Shown here one piece after another: positions 10,103 to 17,192 of a DNA stretch of 64,000 bases (position 1 is its first letter; every line of letters starts with the position of its first letter). This stretch comes from Noviherbaspirillum saxi (GTDB taxonomy: Bacteria; Pseudomonadota; Gammaproteobacteria; Burkholderiales; Burkholderiaceae_D), in the NCBI RefSeq assembly GCF_003591035.1, contig NZ_QYUO01000001.1, forward strand, positions 1,984,001-2,048,000. Reading direction: 5' to 3'. The position numbers were made by a program, and so were the translations under genes. Below the pieces are notes generated by a model, which was not told the origin of the DNA, did no database searches, and was given only the letters and a program-made list of their open reading frames with translations.

Positions 10103-10576
10103 TTATTGACCTTGAATTGCGGTGAGCAGACCCTTGATCTGCCCATTGACGAAGGTGACTCCGGCCTCATAACGCAAGGCATTGTCGGCAAACTGGTTGC
10201 GCTCGACATCCATATCGACGGTATTGCCGTCGATATTGCCTTGGACCGCGGTCTGGCGATACAGCAGTTGCGCGCCGCTGGCGGTAACGCCGCTCGGCGT
10301 GCCGCCCAAATGCGCCGCCGAAGTTCTGGTCAGCGCATTGGCGACTGCCTGGAATCCGGCGCCATTAACCAAAGACGGCGAGGATGCGGCAGGCTTTGCT
10401 GCAGGACCGCCCTTGCTCAATGCCCTGCTGAGCGCGCTGTTAAAATCCATGTCGCGCGCCTTGTAATTGGGCGTGTCGGCATTGGCAATATTCGACGCCA
10501 GCGCCTGCTGCCGTTCGGCCCGCAGGCTCAGCGCCGTCTGATGAAACCGTAATGCTTCGTCAAGCTTTCCGATCAT
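10103..10576 (-). CDS. flgB: Flagellar proximal rod protein FlgB, first gene of the minus-strand flg operon
   Basis: FlgB is the proximal rod subunit nearest the export gate. The 157-residue protein has the motif [24 protein letters not shown] near the N terminus (shown here as its key [14 protein letters not shown] core) and the C-terminal [20 protein letters not shown] helix typical of FlgB. It is somewhat longer than the E. coli protein (138) because of an Ala/Gly/Pro-rich loop around residues 50-85. It heads the flgBCDEFGHIJ run and is divergent from flgA; the shared 186-base region should hold the FlhDC-dependent start. Confidence 0.96.
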   Translation of the reverse strand: MIGKLDEALRFHQTALSLRAERQQALASNIANADTPNYKARDMDFNSALSRALSKGGPAAKPAASSPSLVNGAGFQAVANALTRTSAAHLGGTPSGVTASGAQLLYRQTAVQGNIDGNTVDMDVERNQFADNALRYEAGVTFVNGQIKGLLTAIQGQ

Positions 10577-10598
10577 GTGGTCTCCGCAATTCCCCGGC

Positions 10599-10625
10599 TA
10601 AAGAAACGGTACTTTGAGCCGATGA
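10599..10625 (+). promoter_or_regulatory. Candidate FliA (sigma-28) promoter upstream of flgA
   Basis: On the plus strand TAAA (10599-10602), 15 bases, then GCCGATGA (10618-10625), one base off the GCCGATAA consensus. It lies about 140 bases before the preferred flgA start in the flgB/flgA divergent region and points toward flgA. In enterics flgA is a FlhDC-class gene, so a FliA site here would be an added control. Confidence 0.5.
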
Positions 10626-10762
10626 TGGATTGATAGGCTTGATCATACGGATGCAAAAGTCACATCGATCAGACAATAAGACTCCGAAAGCCTTTCCTTT
10701 TCAGCCTTTTGATTGCGCGCCCCATCAGTAACATTCACGCTGGCACCAATCCAACGGTCATC

Positions 10763-11473
10763 ATGAAAACACCCCTGAAAGCAGTGCTCGCCACGCTATG
10801 GCTGCTTGCCAATGCCGTGGCTGCCCAGACGGCGCAGCCTGCGGTACCGCGCCAGGATCCGGCGGTATTGCGGCAAGTCGTCGAACAATTCCTGCGCATT
10901 CAGACTGCCGGCCTGCCTGGGCAGGTCAATCTGAGCGTCGGCCAGGTCGATGCACGCTCCACGCTGCCCGCCTGCGCCGCGCCCGAAGCCTTTCTGCCAA
11001 ACGGCAGCCGGGTGTGGGGACGCACCACAGTCGGCGTGCGTTGCACGGTGCCGTCGCCTTGGACCATGTACATTTCAGCAACAGCCCAGGTGGTCGGCGA
11101 ATATGTTGCTGCCGCCACGCCGCTGGCACAGGGACAATTGATCGGCCCTCAGCATGTCGTCAAGATCAAGGGTGATCTGACCACCTTGCCCGCCGGCATC
11201 CTTACCGATACCGCGCAGGCCATCGGCCGCACCATGACCGCATCACTGGCCGCAGGCACCCCCTTGCGCAGCGATTCGCTGCGCAGCCAGGCTGCGGTAC
11301 AGCAGGGACAAACCGTACGAGTGGTGTCTTCCGGCCCCGGATTCAGCGTAGCAACCGAAGGCCGGGCACTAAACAACGCTTCGGAAGGTCAGATCGCACA
11401 GGCGCGCACCGCATCGGGACAGGTCGTCAGCGGCGTGGCGAAAGCAGGCGGTGTGGTCGAAGTCACTTATTGA
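10763..11473 (+). CDS. flgA: P-ring assembly chaperone FlgA
   Basis: FlgA is a periplasmic chaperone for FlgI polymerisation. I take the ATG at 10763 because it opens directly into a signal peptide (MKTPLKAVLATLWLLANAVA, then AQ); an in-frame upstream start at 10709 would place 18 polar residues before it. The mature protein is about 216 residues with the SAF/ChapFlgA C-terminal domain (ATPLAQGQLIGPQHVVKIKG, GRTMTASLAAGTPLRSDSL, and VRVVSSGPGFSVATEGRAL). The family ends GRV-type as here (VVSGVAKAGGVVEVTY). It is divergent from flgB and followed by flgM. Confidence 0.95.
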   Translation: MKTPLKAVLATLWLLANAVAAQTAQPAVPRQDPAVLRQVVEQFLRIQTAGLPGQVNLSVGQVDARSTLPACAAPEAFLPNGSRVWGRTTVGVRCTVPSPWTMYISATAQVVGEYVAAATPLAQGQLIGPQHVVKIKGDLTTLPAGILTDTAQAIGRTMTASLAAGTPLRSDSLRSQAAVQQGQTVRVVSSGPGFSVATEGRALNNASEGQIAQARTASGQVVSGVAKAGGVVEVTY

Positions 11474-11504
11474 TAAAAGCTTTTTCGATTTTTCAATTCA
11501 ACGC

Positions 11505-11531
11505 TAAAGTTTTCGCCAAACGTGTCGATAT
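11505..11531 (+). promoter_or_regulatory. Candidate FliA (sigma-28) promoter of flgMN
   Basis: TAAAGTTT (11505-11512) matches the enteric -35 exactly; after 11 bases comes GTCGATAT (11524-11531), matching 6 of 8 positions of GCCGATAA. It lies 48 bases before the flgM start. FliA-dependent transcription of flgM is established in enterics as the auto-regulatory loop. Confidence 0.7.
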
Positions 11532-11578
11532 GACTTGTGACAAGAACCGTAAAACCGCTAACCAGCTAAGGAATTGCC

Positions 11579-11884
11579 GTGAAAATCGATGACCCGTTAA
11601 AGAAAACCGGCGGTCTGGGCGTAGGAACAACGCCCACCCGTGCCGGCAAGGGCGCCGACAAGTCGGCCGCCGTCGGCAAGGCCCCGGCCGAAACCGACAG
11701 TGTTCGCCTGTCGTCCACCGTGCAGTCGCTGACCCAATCGGGCACCAGCGGCGTGTTTGACGCGAAGAAAGTTGAAGAAATCAAGGCGGCGATCGCCGAC
11801 GGCACGTTCAAGGTCGATCCTGAAAAGGTCGCCAACGGCTTGCTCGACACGGTCAGCGACCTGATTCGCACACGTAAGGCGTAA
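11579..11884 (+). CDS. flgM: Anti-sigma-28 factor FlgM
   Basis: FlgM binds FliA until the hook-basal body is finished, then is exported. The 101-residue protein is the family length, starts with GTG preceded by an AAGGA-like site (taaggaattgcc), and shows the FlgM C-terminal helices (ETDSVRLSSTVQSLTQ; KKVEEIKAAIADGTFKVDPE; KVANGLLDTVSDLIR). The N-terminal half is Gly/Ala/Lys-rich and probably disordered, as in the family. flgN follows after 3 bases. The partner fliA lies at 14134-14865. Confidence 0.95.
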   Translation: MKIDDPLKKTGGLGVGTTPTRAGKGADKSAAVGKAPAETDSVRLSSTVQSLTQSGTSGVFDAKKVEEIKAAIADGTFKVDPEKVANGLLDTVSDLIRTRKA

Positions 11885-11887
11885 AAA

Positions 11888-12358
11888 ATGCAAAACCCAG
11901 GAAACAGCCCGGCCGAGAGCCTGGCCGAAGAAATCAGTGTCGGCACCAACCTGCTGCAGTTGCTGAAGCAGGAGCAGGATTTCCTGATCAATGCCGATCT
12001 CGAAGGGCTGACCGGGGTAACTGAAGAAAAGAACAAGGCGGTCGCGCGCATGATGGAACTGGCGCTATCTCGTCACCGGACACTGGCAGCCGCCGGTCTT
12101 GAGGCCAGCGAATCAGGCATGCAGCGCTGGACCGAGGCCGCACCTGCAGCGGTCATTCAATCTTGGGATCAATTGATCGGCATCGCCCGACAGGCCAAAG
12201 AACTCAACCGCACCAATGGTTTGCTGATCAGCCAGCATATGGCGCGCAATCAGAATGCCTTGAATGTATTGCAAGGCGAGCGCCCGGGCGGCGGCATGTA
12301 TGGTCCAAATGGACAGACTGCCACGCAAAGTGGTCGCCGTACTTTGGTGGTTGGCTGA
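11888..12358 (+). CDS. flgN: Flagella synthesis protein FlgN (FlgK/FlgL chaperone)
   Basis: FlgN is the cytoplasmic export chaperone for FlgK and FlgL. The 156-residue product is mostly helical, with LAEEISVGTNLLQLLKQEQD-FLINADLEGLTGVTEEKNKA at the N terminus, which fits the FlgN family heptad pattern, and NRTNGLLISQHMARNQNALN near the end, a conserved FlgN feature. It follows flgM directly and converges with motD across a 262-base gap holding a repeat. Confidence 0.9.
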   Translation: MQNPGNSPAESLAEEISVGTNLLQLLKQEQDFLINADLEGLTGVTEEKNKAVARMMELALSRHRTLAAAGLEASESGMQRWTEAAPAAVIQSWDQLIGIARQAKELNRTNGLLISQHMARNQNALNVLQGERPGGGMYGPNGQTATQSGRRTLVVG

Positions 12359-12406
12359 ATCTGCAGGCGGGTACCACGAATACATTGCACCGCCTCGCTC
12401 TCCCCC

Positions 12407-12516
12407 GTCATACCCGAGCAATCGGGTATCCATACTGAGCCTGCATTCCGGCTACCACTATTCAGGTAATTGCCTGGCCCCATCGGCTCATGGATTCCCA
12501 CTTTCGTGGGAATGAC
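12407..12516. repeat. REP/dRS3-like paired palindrome between flgN and motD
   Basis: Two 26-base arms in inverted orientation, 12407-12432 and 12491-12516, start with GTCAT and end with ATCCA (in opposite orientation), each being itself a small hairpin of the form TCCC-N7/8-GGGA. The spacer is 58 bases. This layout resembles short interspersed repeats based on an ATTCCC...GGGAAT core seen in many betaproteobacteria. It occupies most of the non-coding 12359-12620 region between convergent genes and could end transcription from both sides. I see no gene here. Confidence 0.65.
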
Positions 12517-12620
12517 GAGGAGAAGCAGGTACATGCATCAAACGCAAATAGCCGCATGCGTATGTCGTTGGAACAGATAACGGCATTCACATTTCAGACC
12601 GCACTCGGACCGAACACATC

Positions 12621-13397
12621 CTAACGCTTGACTGGTGCATCCACCGGCACTTCCGTTTCCGTCTCCGGCAGATTGGACAACACCATCACTGACACCCGGC
12701 GATTACGCAAACGCCCTTCGGCCGTTTCGTTGGCTCCTACCGGCTGTGTGGAGCCGTGACCGACCGCAGTCAATCTATTCTCGGCCACTCCTCCATCCAC
12801 GAACAGACGAATGACGCTGGAGGCACGTACCGCCGAAAGCTCCCAGTTCGACGGAAACGCTGCATTCCGAATCGGTACGCTATCGGTATGCCCTTCTACC
12901 TGGATCGCGTGGTCGTCGTCCTTGAGCACTGCAGCGACCGCTTTCAATGCCTGCACGCTGCCATCGGACAGTTTTGCATCGCCAGGTGCAAATAATACGC
13001 TGGCGTTGATTTCGACATTGACGCCGCGTGTCGTTTGTGTAACGCGAACCTTGCCCTGCTCGACCAGCGGAGCAAGAACCTTGAGGATATCGCGCGCGAC
13101 GTTCTTTAATTTTTCACGTTCGCGGCGCAAGGCTTCGGTGTTGCGCGAACGGACCGGGGCCAGGCCGACAGGAATGCCCGTCGTTGCCGCTTCGGGCTCT
13201 CCGACGACGGGCGCAGTCGGAGACCGGCCAAACGCATTGATCAATGAGTTGGACAGTACCTTATACTTGCTTTCGTTCACTGAAGACAAGGCATACATCA
13301 CCACGAAGAACGCAAACAGCAAGGTGATGAAATCGGCATACGACACCAGCCAGCGATCGTGGTTGTCTTCGCTTTCCTCGTAACGCTTGCGGGCCAT
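12621..13397 (-). CDS. motD: Stator protein MotD (MotB family, second stator set)
   Basis: This is a peptidoglycan-anchored stator subunit. The 258-residue protein has one membrane helix (about 17-40) containing the proton-binding aspartate D22 in the motif SYADFITLLFAFFVVMYAL, and a C-terminal OmpA-like domain with VEGHTDSVPIRNAAFPSNWE, LSAVRASSVIRLFV and GRLRNRRVSVM. It differs clearly from the other MotB (37641-38600). It is coupled to the MotA-family gene just upstream, and the pair next to fliA/flhF matches the motCD arrangement known in Pseudomonas. Confidence 0.92.
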   Translation of the reverse strand: MARKRYEESEDNHDRWLVSYADFITLLFAFFVVMYALSSVNESKYKVLSNSLINAFGRSPTAPVVGEPEAATTGIPVGLAPVRSRNTEALRREREKLKNVARDILKVLAPLVEQGKVRVTQTTRGVNVEINASVLFAPGDAKLSDGSVQALKAVAAVLKDDDHAIQVEGHTDSVPIRNAAFPSNWELSAVRASSVIRLFVDGGVAENRLTAVGHGSTQPVGANETAEGRLRNRRVSVMVLSNLPETETEVPVDAPVKR

Positions 13398-13411
13398 GGC
13401 GCTCGTACCGG

Positions 13412-14152
13412 CTAAGGTTTGTATGCCAGCATGCGTTCTTCAACGATGCGCGCGTTGTCGCCATTGGCGACACTACAGAAGACGTCGGTCAGCATCTCGC
13501 GTCGTCGCACCTCATCGGTAACGATGGTTTTGAGTTTGTTCGCAATCGGCAGGAACAGCAGGTTGGCCAGCCCGACGCCATAGATGGTCGCAACGAAGGC
13601 AACCGCGATGCCGCTGCCCAGCTTGCCCGGATCGGTCAGGTTTTCCATCACATGGATCAAGCCCAGCACCGCGCCGAGAATGCCGATCGTGGGCGCATAG
13701 CCGCCGGCTGCTTCCCAGACCTTGACGGCCTGCCGCTCTCGCCGTTCGAAAGTGGAGATATCGACGTCCAGTATTTCGCGGATCTTGTAGGGATCGATGC
13801 CGTCGATGATCAGTCTCAATCCTTTGGCGGTGAACGGATCCTTTACCCCTTCTAGATAGCGTTCAAGACTCAACAGTCCTTCGCGGCGAGCGGTAGCGCT
13901 CCAGACCATCAGGTCACGAGAGATGGTTCCGCTTTTGTCCGGCGGCGGCGAAAACACCCAGCGCAGCATCGCCGTGCCGCGCAGGAAACTGGCGGTGCCG
14001 CTTTGCAGCAGCACGGCCCCCATGGTACCGACTGCGACGATGGTGAATGCTGCCGGTTGCAGCAGCGAATTGATATGCCCGCCCTCGATCACCTGGCCGA
14101 ACAATATGCCGGCGAGTGCGAGCAGGATGCCTGCTAGGCTAGCCCAGTCCAT
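13412..14152 (-). CDS. motC: Stator protein MotC (MotA family, second stator set)
   Basis: This is the multi-spanning ion-channel subunit partnering MotD. The start at 14152 gives MDWASLAGILLALAGILFGQ, the proper first membrane helix, and 246 residues; the frame stays open further upstream into fliA but that part looks like out-of-frame sequence. Family motifs include IEGGHINSLLQPAAFTIVAVG, the cytoplasmic REGLLSLERYLEGVKDPFT block and the channel helices AAGGYAPTIGILGAVLGLIH and GSGIAVAFVATIYGVGLANL. The start overlaps the end of fliA by 19 bases. Confidence 0.95.
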   Translation of the reverse strand: MDWASLAGILLALAGILFGQVIEGGHINSLLQPAAFTIVAVGTMGAVLLQSGTASFLRGTAMLRWVFSPPPDKSGTISRDLMVWSATARREGLLSLERYLEGVKDPFTAKGLRLIIDGIDPYKIREILDVDISTFERRERQAVKVWEAAGGYAPTIGILGAVLGLIHVMENLTDPGKLGSGIAVAFVATIYGVGLANLLFLPIANKLKTIVTDEVRRREMLTDVFCSVANGDNARIVEERMLAYKP

Positions 14153-14865
14153 GCCTGATCCTTGAGTCGCGCACGCATGCGTGCAATGGCCTGGCTGTGC
14201 AACTGGCAGACCCGTGATTCGGACACGCCCATGACGGCGCCGATTTCCTTGAGATTCATTTCTTGTTCGTAGTACAGGCCCATCAGGATCTTTTCCCGCT
14301 CGGGCAAGGCTTCGATCGCATGGATCACGGCCTGCCGGAAACCGCCGTTCATCAGGCTTTGCAAAGGATCGCTGGAAGCATCCACGCAATAGCGATCCAG
14401 GAAGTGATCGCTTTCGTCCTTTTCGTGGAAATCTTCGTAGTAGACGAGTTGGTGCCCGCTGCCTTCGGTCAGCAATTCCTGGTATTCGGTCAGCGACATC
14501 TTGAGTTCGGCGGCGATTTCCGCCTCTTTCGGTGCGCGCCCCATGCGCTGCTGCACCTTGTTCATCGCATTTTCGATCTTGCGCATGTTTTGGCGGATGC
14601 TGCGCGGCAGCCAGTCGCTGCTGCGCAATTCATCCAGCATTGCACCGCGTATGCGCTGCACGGCATAGGTCTCAAACTGCGCTCCATGCGTTTCCTCGTA
14701 ACGGCTGACGGCATCCAGCAAGCCGATCATGCCGGCCTGGATGAGGTCGTCGACTTCGACGCTCGGCGGCAGCTTGGCCTTCATCTGGTGTGCAAGCCGC
14801 TTGACCAGCGGTGCGTGCTCTTCCAGCAGATGATTCTTGTCCGATTTTCCGCTAACGGTATACAT
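14134..14865 (-). CDS. fliA: Flagellar sigma factor FliA (sigma-28)
   Basis: FliA directs RNA polymerase to late flagellar promoters. The 243-residue protein has region 2 (HAPLVKRLAHQMKAKLP, DDLIQAGMIGLLDAVSRYE, FETYAVQRIRGAMLDELRS, SDWLPRSIRQ) and region 4 with the helix-turn-helix (LKEIGAVMGVSESRVCQLHS). Length and motifs match the family. Its antagonist FlgM is encoded at 11579-11884. The gene is followed by overlapping motC and preceded by a MITE-like repeat that separates it from flhG. Confidence 0.98.
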   Translation of the reverse strand: MYTVSGKSDKNHLLEEHAPLVKRLAHQMKAKLPPSVEVDDLIQAGMIGLLDAVSRYEETHGAQFETYAVQRIRGAMLDELRSSDWLPRSIRQNMRKIENAMNKVQQRMGRAPKEAEIAAELKMSLTEYQELLTEGSGHQLVYYEDFHEKDESDHFLDRYCVDASSDPLQSLMNGGFRQAVIHAIEALPEREKILMGLYYEQEMNLKEIGAVMGVSESRVCQLHSQAIARMRARLKDQAWTGLA

Positions 14866-14893
14866 TGTGTTGAATCATATCCGATGCCCTTGC

Positions 14894-15053
14894 TAGAGCA
14901 GTTTCATCCTGACTTGCCAGGCGAGGCCGAGGCGATTTGCGCGTGGAACAAGGCGCGGCGACGCGACATGGCGAGCCATGGCAAGGAGTCGCAACGCCGT
15001 GCCACGGGCAAAGCGTCCGGCATCGACGGTACAGTCAGGGTGAGACTGCTCTA
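14894..15053. repeat. MITE-like element with ~21-base terminal inverted repeats
   Basis: The two ends (from 14894 and to 15053) read TAGAGCAGT(T/C)TCA(T/C)CCTGACT inward in opposite orientation, about 19 of 21 positions matching, bounded by TA at both sides. The 160-base element is GC-rich and has no credible coding sequence. A second, diverged copy is at 31683-31863, with similar ends and shared internal pieces (CCGAGGCG, CCGGCATCG). It fills most of the 211-base gap between flhG and fliA. Confidence 0.65.
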
Positions 15054-15076
15054 ACACCATTCCGGCATATGCCATG

Positions 15077-15886
15077 TTAGCCCGCAGTCGCCACATCGGA
15101 CAAGACGAACTTCCCGGCCAGCCGCCGGAATGCCACCGACGCACCGGCCAGCGGAAAGGCATCGACCACTGCGCGTCCGAGATGCATGGCTTTCTTGAGA
15201 TGTTCATCCGCCGGAACCGATCCCATGGAATTGAGCTTGACCGCGAGATAGCGGTTCGCCGCCTGCGCCATGTTCTGGTACACCAGTTGCGCGTCCTTGT
15301 CGGATGCGCCGGTCACCAGGATGCTGAACGGACGACGGCCGAGCTGACTGTTGACCCGTTTGATCAAGGTATAAGCCGCGGTGATCGACGCGGGAGTATT
15401 GGAAACCTGCACCACGATCTCGGTGCCTGCAAGCGCAGGAATAATGAATGCATCGTCCTTGTCGAGTTCCGCATCGACCACGACGATATCGGCCCGTGTC
15501 GACAGCACGCCGAAGGCATCGTCCAGGCGCGTTGCCTGCTCGTCATCGTCTTTTATGACTTTCTGTACGCCGCGTCGCAAGGCAGCCACACCAAAGCCTT
15601 GCGGCATGGGCTGAATAACGTCATCAAGTCCACGCTCGCGCTTGGCCACCTGCACCAGCGAAGCGCCTTGTATGGCATTCAGCCTGGTGGCAATGCCTTC
15701 CGCACCGAAGCAGGCGTCGACCAACAGCACATCGCGACCGGCCTGCGCCAGCGAAGCACCCAGATTGACCATCATCGCGCCCTTTTCTTCCGGCGATGCG
15801 GCTGACAGGAAAGTGAACACGCGTGGCTTCGGGCCGGCAAGCATGCGACGCAGGCCTTCGGCCTGATCAAAATCGAAACTAGCCAA
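15077..15886 (-). CDS. flhG: FlhG/FleN-type MinD-like ATPase with altered P-loop
   Basis: FlhG is the MinD/ParA-type partner of FlhF that limits flagellar number. The 269-residue protein aligns along the MinD fold: VNLGASLAQAGRDVLLVDAC (Walker A' region), RADIVVVDAEL (Walker B area), and the C-terminal amphipathic helix region. The P-loop is unusual: where the family has KGGxGKT the protein has ASPEEKG (residues about 31-37), so the signature lysine and the two glycines are lost. It overlaps flhF by 8 bases and sits in the flhF-flhG-fliA order common in polar flagellates, which makes the identity firm although ATPase activity is doubtful. Confidence 0.85.
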   Translation of the reverse strand: MASFDFDQAEGLRRMLAGPKPRVFTFLSAASPEEKGAMMVNLGASLAQAGRDVLLVDACFGAEGIATRLNAIQGASLVQVAKRERGLDDVIQPMPQGFGVAALRRGVQKVIKDDDEQATRLDDAFGVLSTRADIVVVDAELDKDDAFIIPALAGTEIVVQVSNTPASITAAYTLIKRVNSQLGRRPFSILVTGASDKDAQLVYQNMAQAANRYLAVKLNSMGSVPADEHLKKAMHLGRAVVDAFPLAGASVAFRRLAGKFVLSDVATAG

Positions 15887-17192
15887 GTGTCACCTCGCGC
15901 AAACCTTTGTCATTCATTGCATGGGCCGTGTTGCCGATCACCAGCGGCAATTCTTCATCCTGGTACTGGAACGGCGCAGTCTCGCGCTTGAGCTTGAATG
16001 CGCGGTCAACCAGATAGTGCTGGTTCGGCACGTGCAGGTCTTCCGGCACGCGCTGGCCGTTTGCCACATAGTACAGACTGAGTTTTTGGCGAATCATCAC
16101 ATCGAGCACATTGCCCACGGTCGCGGCTTCATCCAGCTTGGTCATGATGCAGCCGGCCAGTCCGCCCCCCCGGTAGGAACGTACGACTTCGCTCAGGGTC
16201 TCGCCAGTCGATGTAGCGGACAGGCAAAGCAGACGCTTCACCTTGGAATCGGTCCCCGACAGCATCGCGATCTGGTCGGCCACCATCTTGTCGCGCTGGC
16301 CCATGCCGACGGTGTCGATCAGGACGGTATGCTTGTTTTTCAATTCATCGAGGGCGATGCGCAGGTCGGTTTCATCCTTTACCGAATGCACCATCACACC
16401 GAGGATCTTGCCGTAGATGCGCAGCTGTTCATAACCGCCGATACGATAACCGTCGGTCGTGATCAGTGCCAGCTTGCCGGCGCCATGGCGCATCACGCAG
16501 CGTGCGGCGAGCTTGGCAGTAGTGGTGGTCTTGCCGACGCCGGTCGGTCCGACCAGTGCGTAGACGCCACCCTTTTCCAGTATTTCATTCTCGTTGCCGA
16601 TGACGCTGAGATTGCGCGCCAGTACTGATTTGACCCATGCCATTCCGGTGTCGGCCATTTCATTTTTCGGCATGTTTTGTGTCAGATAGCGCGCCAGACT
16701 GGCGCTGAAGCCGGCAGACAACAGTTCACGCATCACCGTGGCCTTGGCCGGCTCGCGTTTTTGCTGTGTGCCCCAGGCGATTTCAGCCAGCTGCGATTCA
16801 AGCATGCCGCGCATGGAGCGCAATTCGTTCATCACTTGAGCAAGTTCCGCGCCGCCCTGTGCCTTTGTGCTGGCATCTCGGCTGGCAGCCAGTGCGTCGG
16901 CCAGATTGGATGCCTGGTTATCCTCGACCGCATGCTTGTCGGCAGACGATCTTGCTGGCTGCTCATTCGCTTCGCGTGAGACACCGAAGGCAGCCAGCGT
17001 GGAGTCCGACAGTGCCGGTTTTTCGATCACCGGTTCGCCGAGCGAGGACAAGTCTTCCGGTGCCAGCGCCAGGATCTCGATCGCGCCGTTGATGGTACGG
17101 TTGGAGAGAATCACCGCATCGGGGCCGAGTGCCTCGCGCACCTGACGCCATGCATCGCGCGAGGTGGCTGCGGAAAATTTTCTTACGTTCAT
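15879..17192 (-). CDS. flhF: Flagellar biosynthesis GTPase FlhF
   Basis: FlhF is an SRP-family GTPase that marks the site of flagellum assembly. The 437-residue protein has an N-terminal B domain (MNVRKFSAATSRDAWRQVRE, GPDAVILSNR), a low-complexity linker (60-120), an N domain, and the NG GTPase core: G1 GPTGVGKTTTTAKLA (215-229), TTDGYRIGGYEQLRIYGKIL, G3 DTVGMGQRD and G4 TKLDEA. All nucleotide-binding motifs are intact, in contrast to its partner FlhG. It overlaps flhA by 4 bases upstream and flhG by 8 downstream. Confidence 0.97.
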   Translation of the reverse strand: MNVRKFSAATSRDAWRQVREALGPDAVILSNRTINGAIEILALAPEDLSSLGEPVIEKPALSDSTLAAFGVSREANEQPARSSADKHAVEDNQASNLADALAASRDASTKAQGGAELAQVMNELRSMRGMLESQLAEIAWGTQQKREPAKATVMRELLSAGFSASLARYLTQNMPKNEMADTGMAWVKSVLARNLSVIGNENEILEKGGVYALVGPTGVGKTTTTAKLAARCVMRHGAGKLALITTDGYRIGGYEQLRIYGKILGVMVHSVKDETDLRIALDELKNKHTVLIDTVGMGQRDKMVADQIAMLSGTDSKVKRLLCLSATSTGETLSEVVRSYRGGGLAGCIMTKLDEAATVGNVLDVMIRQKLSLYYVANGQRVPEDLHVPNQHYLVDRAFKLKRETAPFQYQDEELPLVIGNTAHAMNDKGLREVTLG

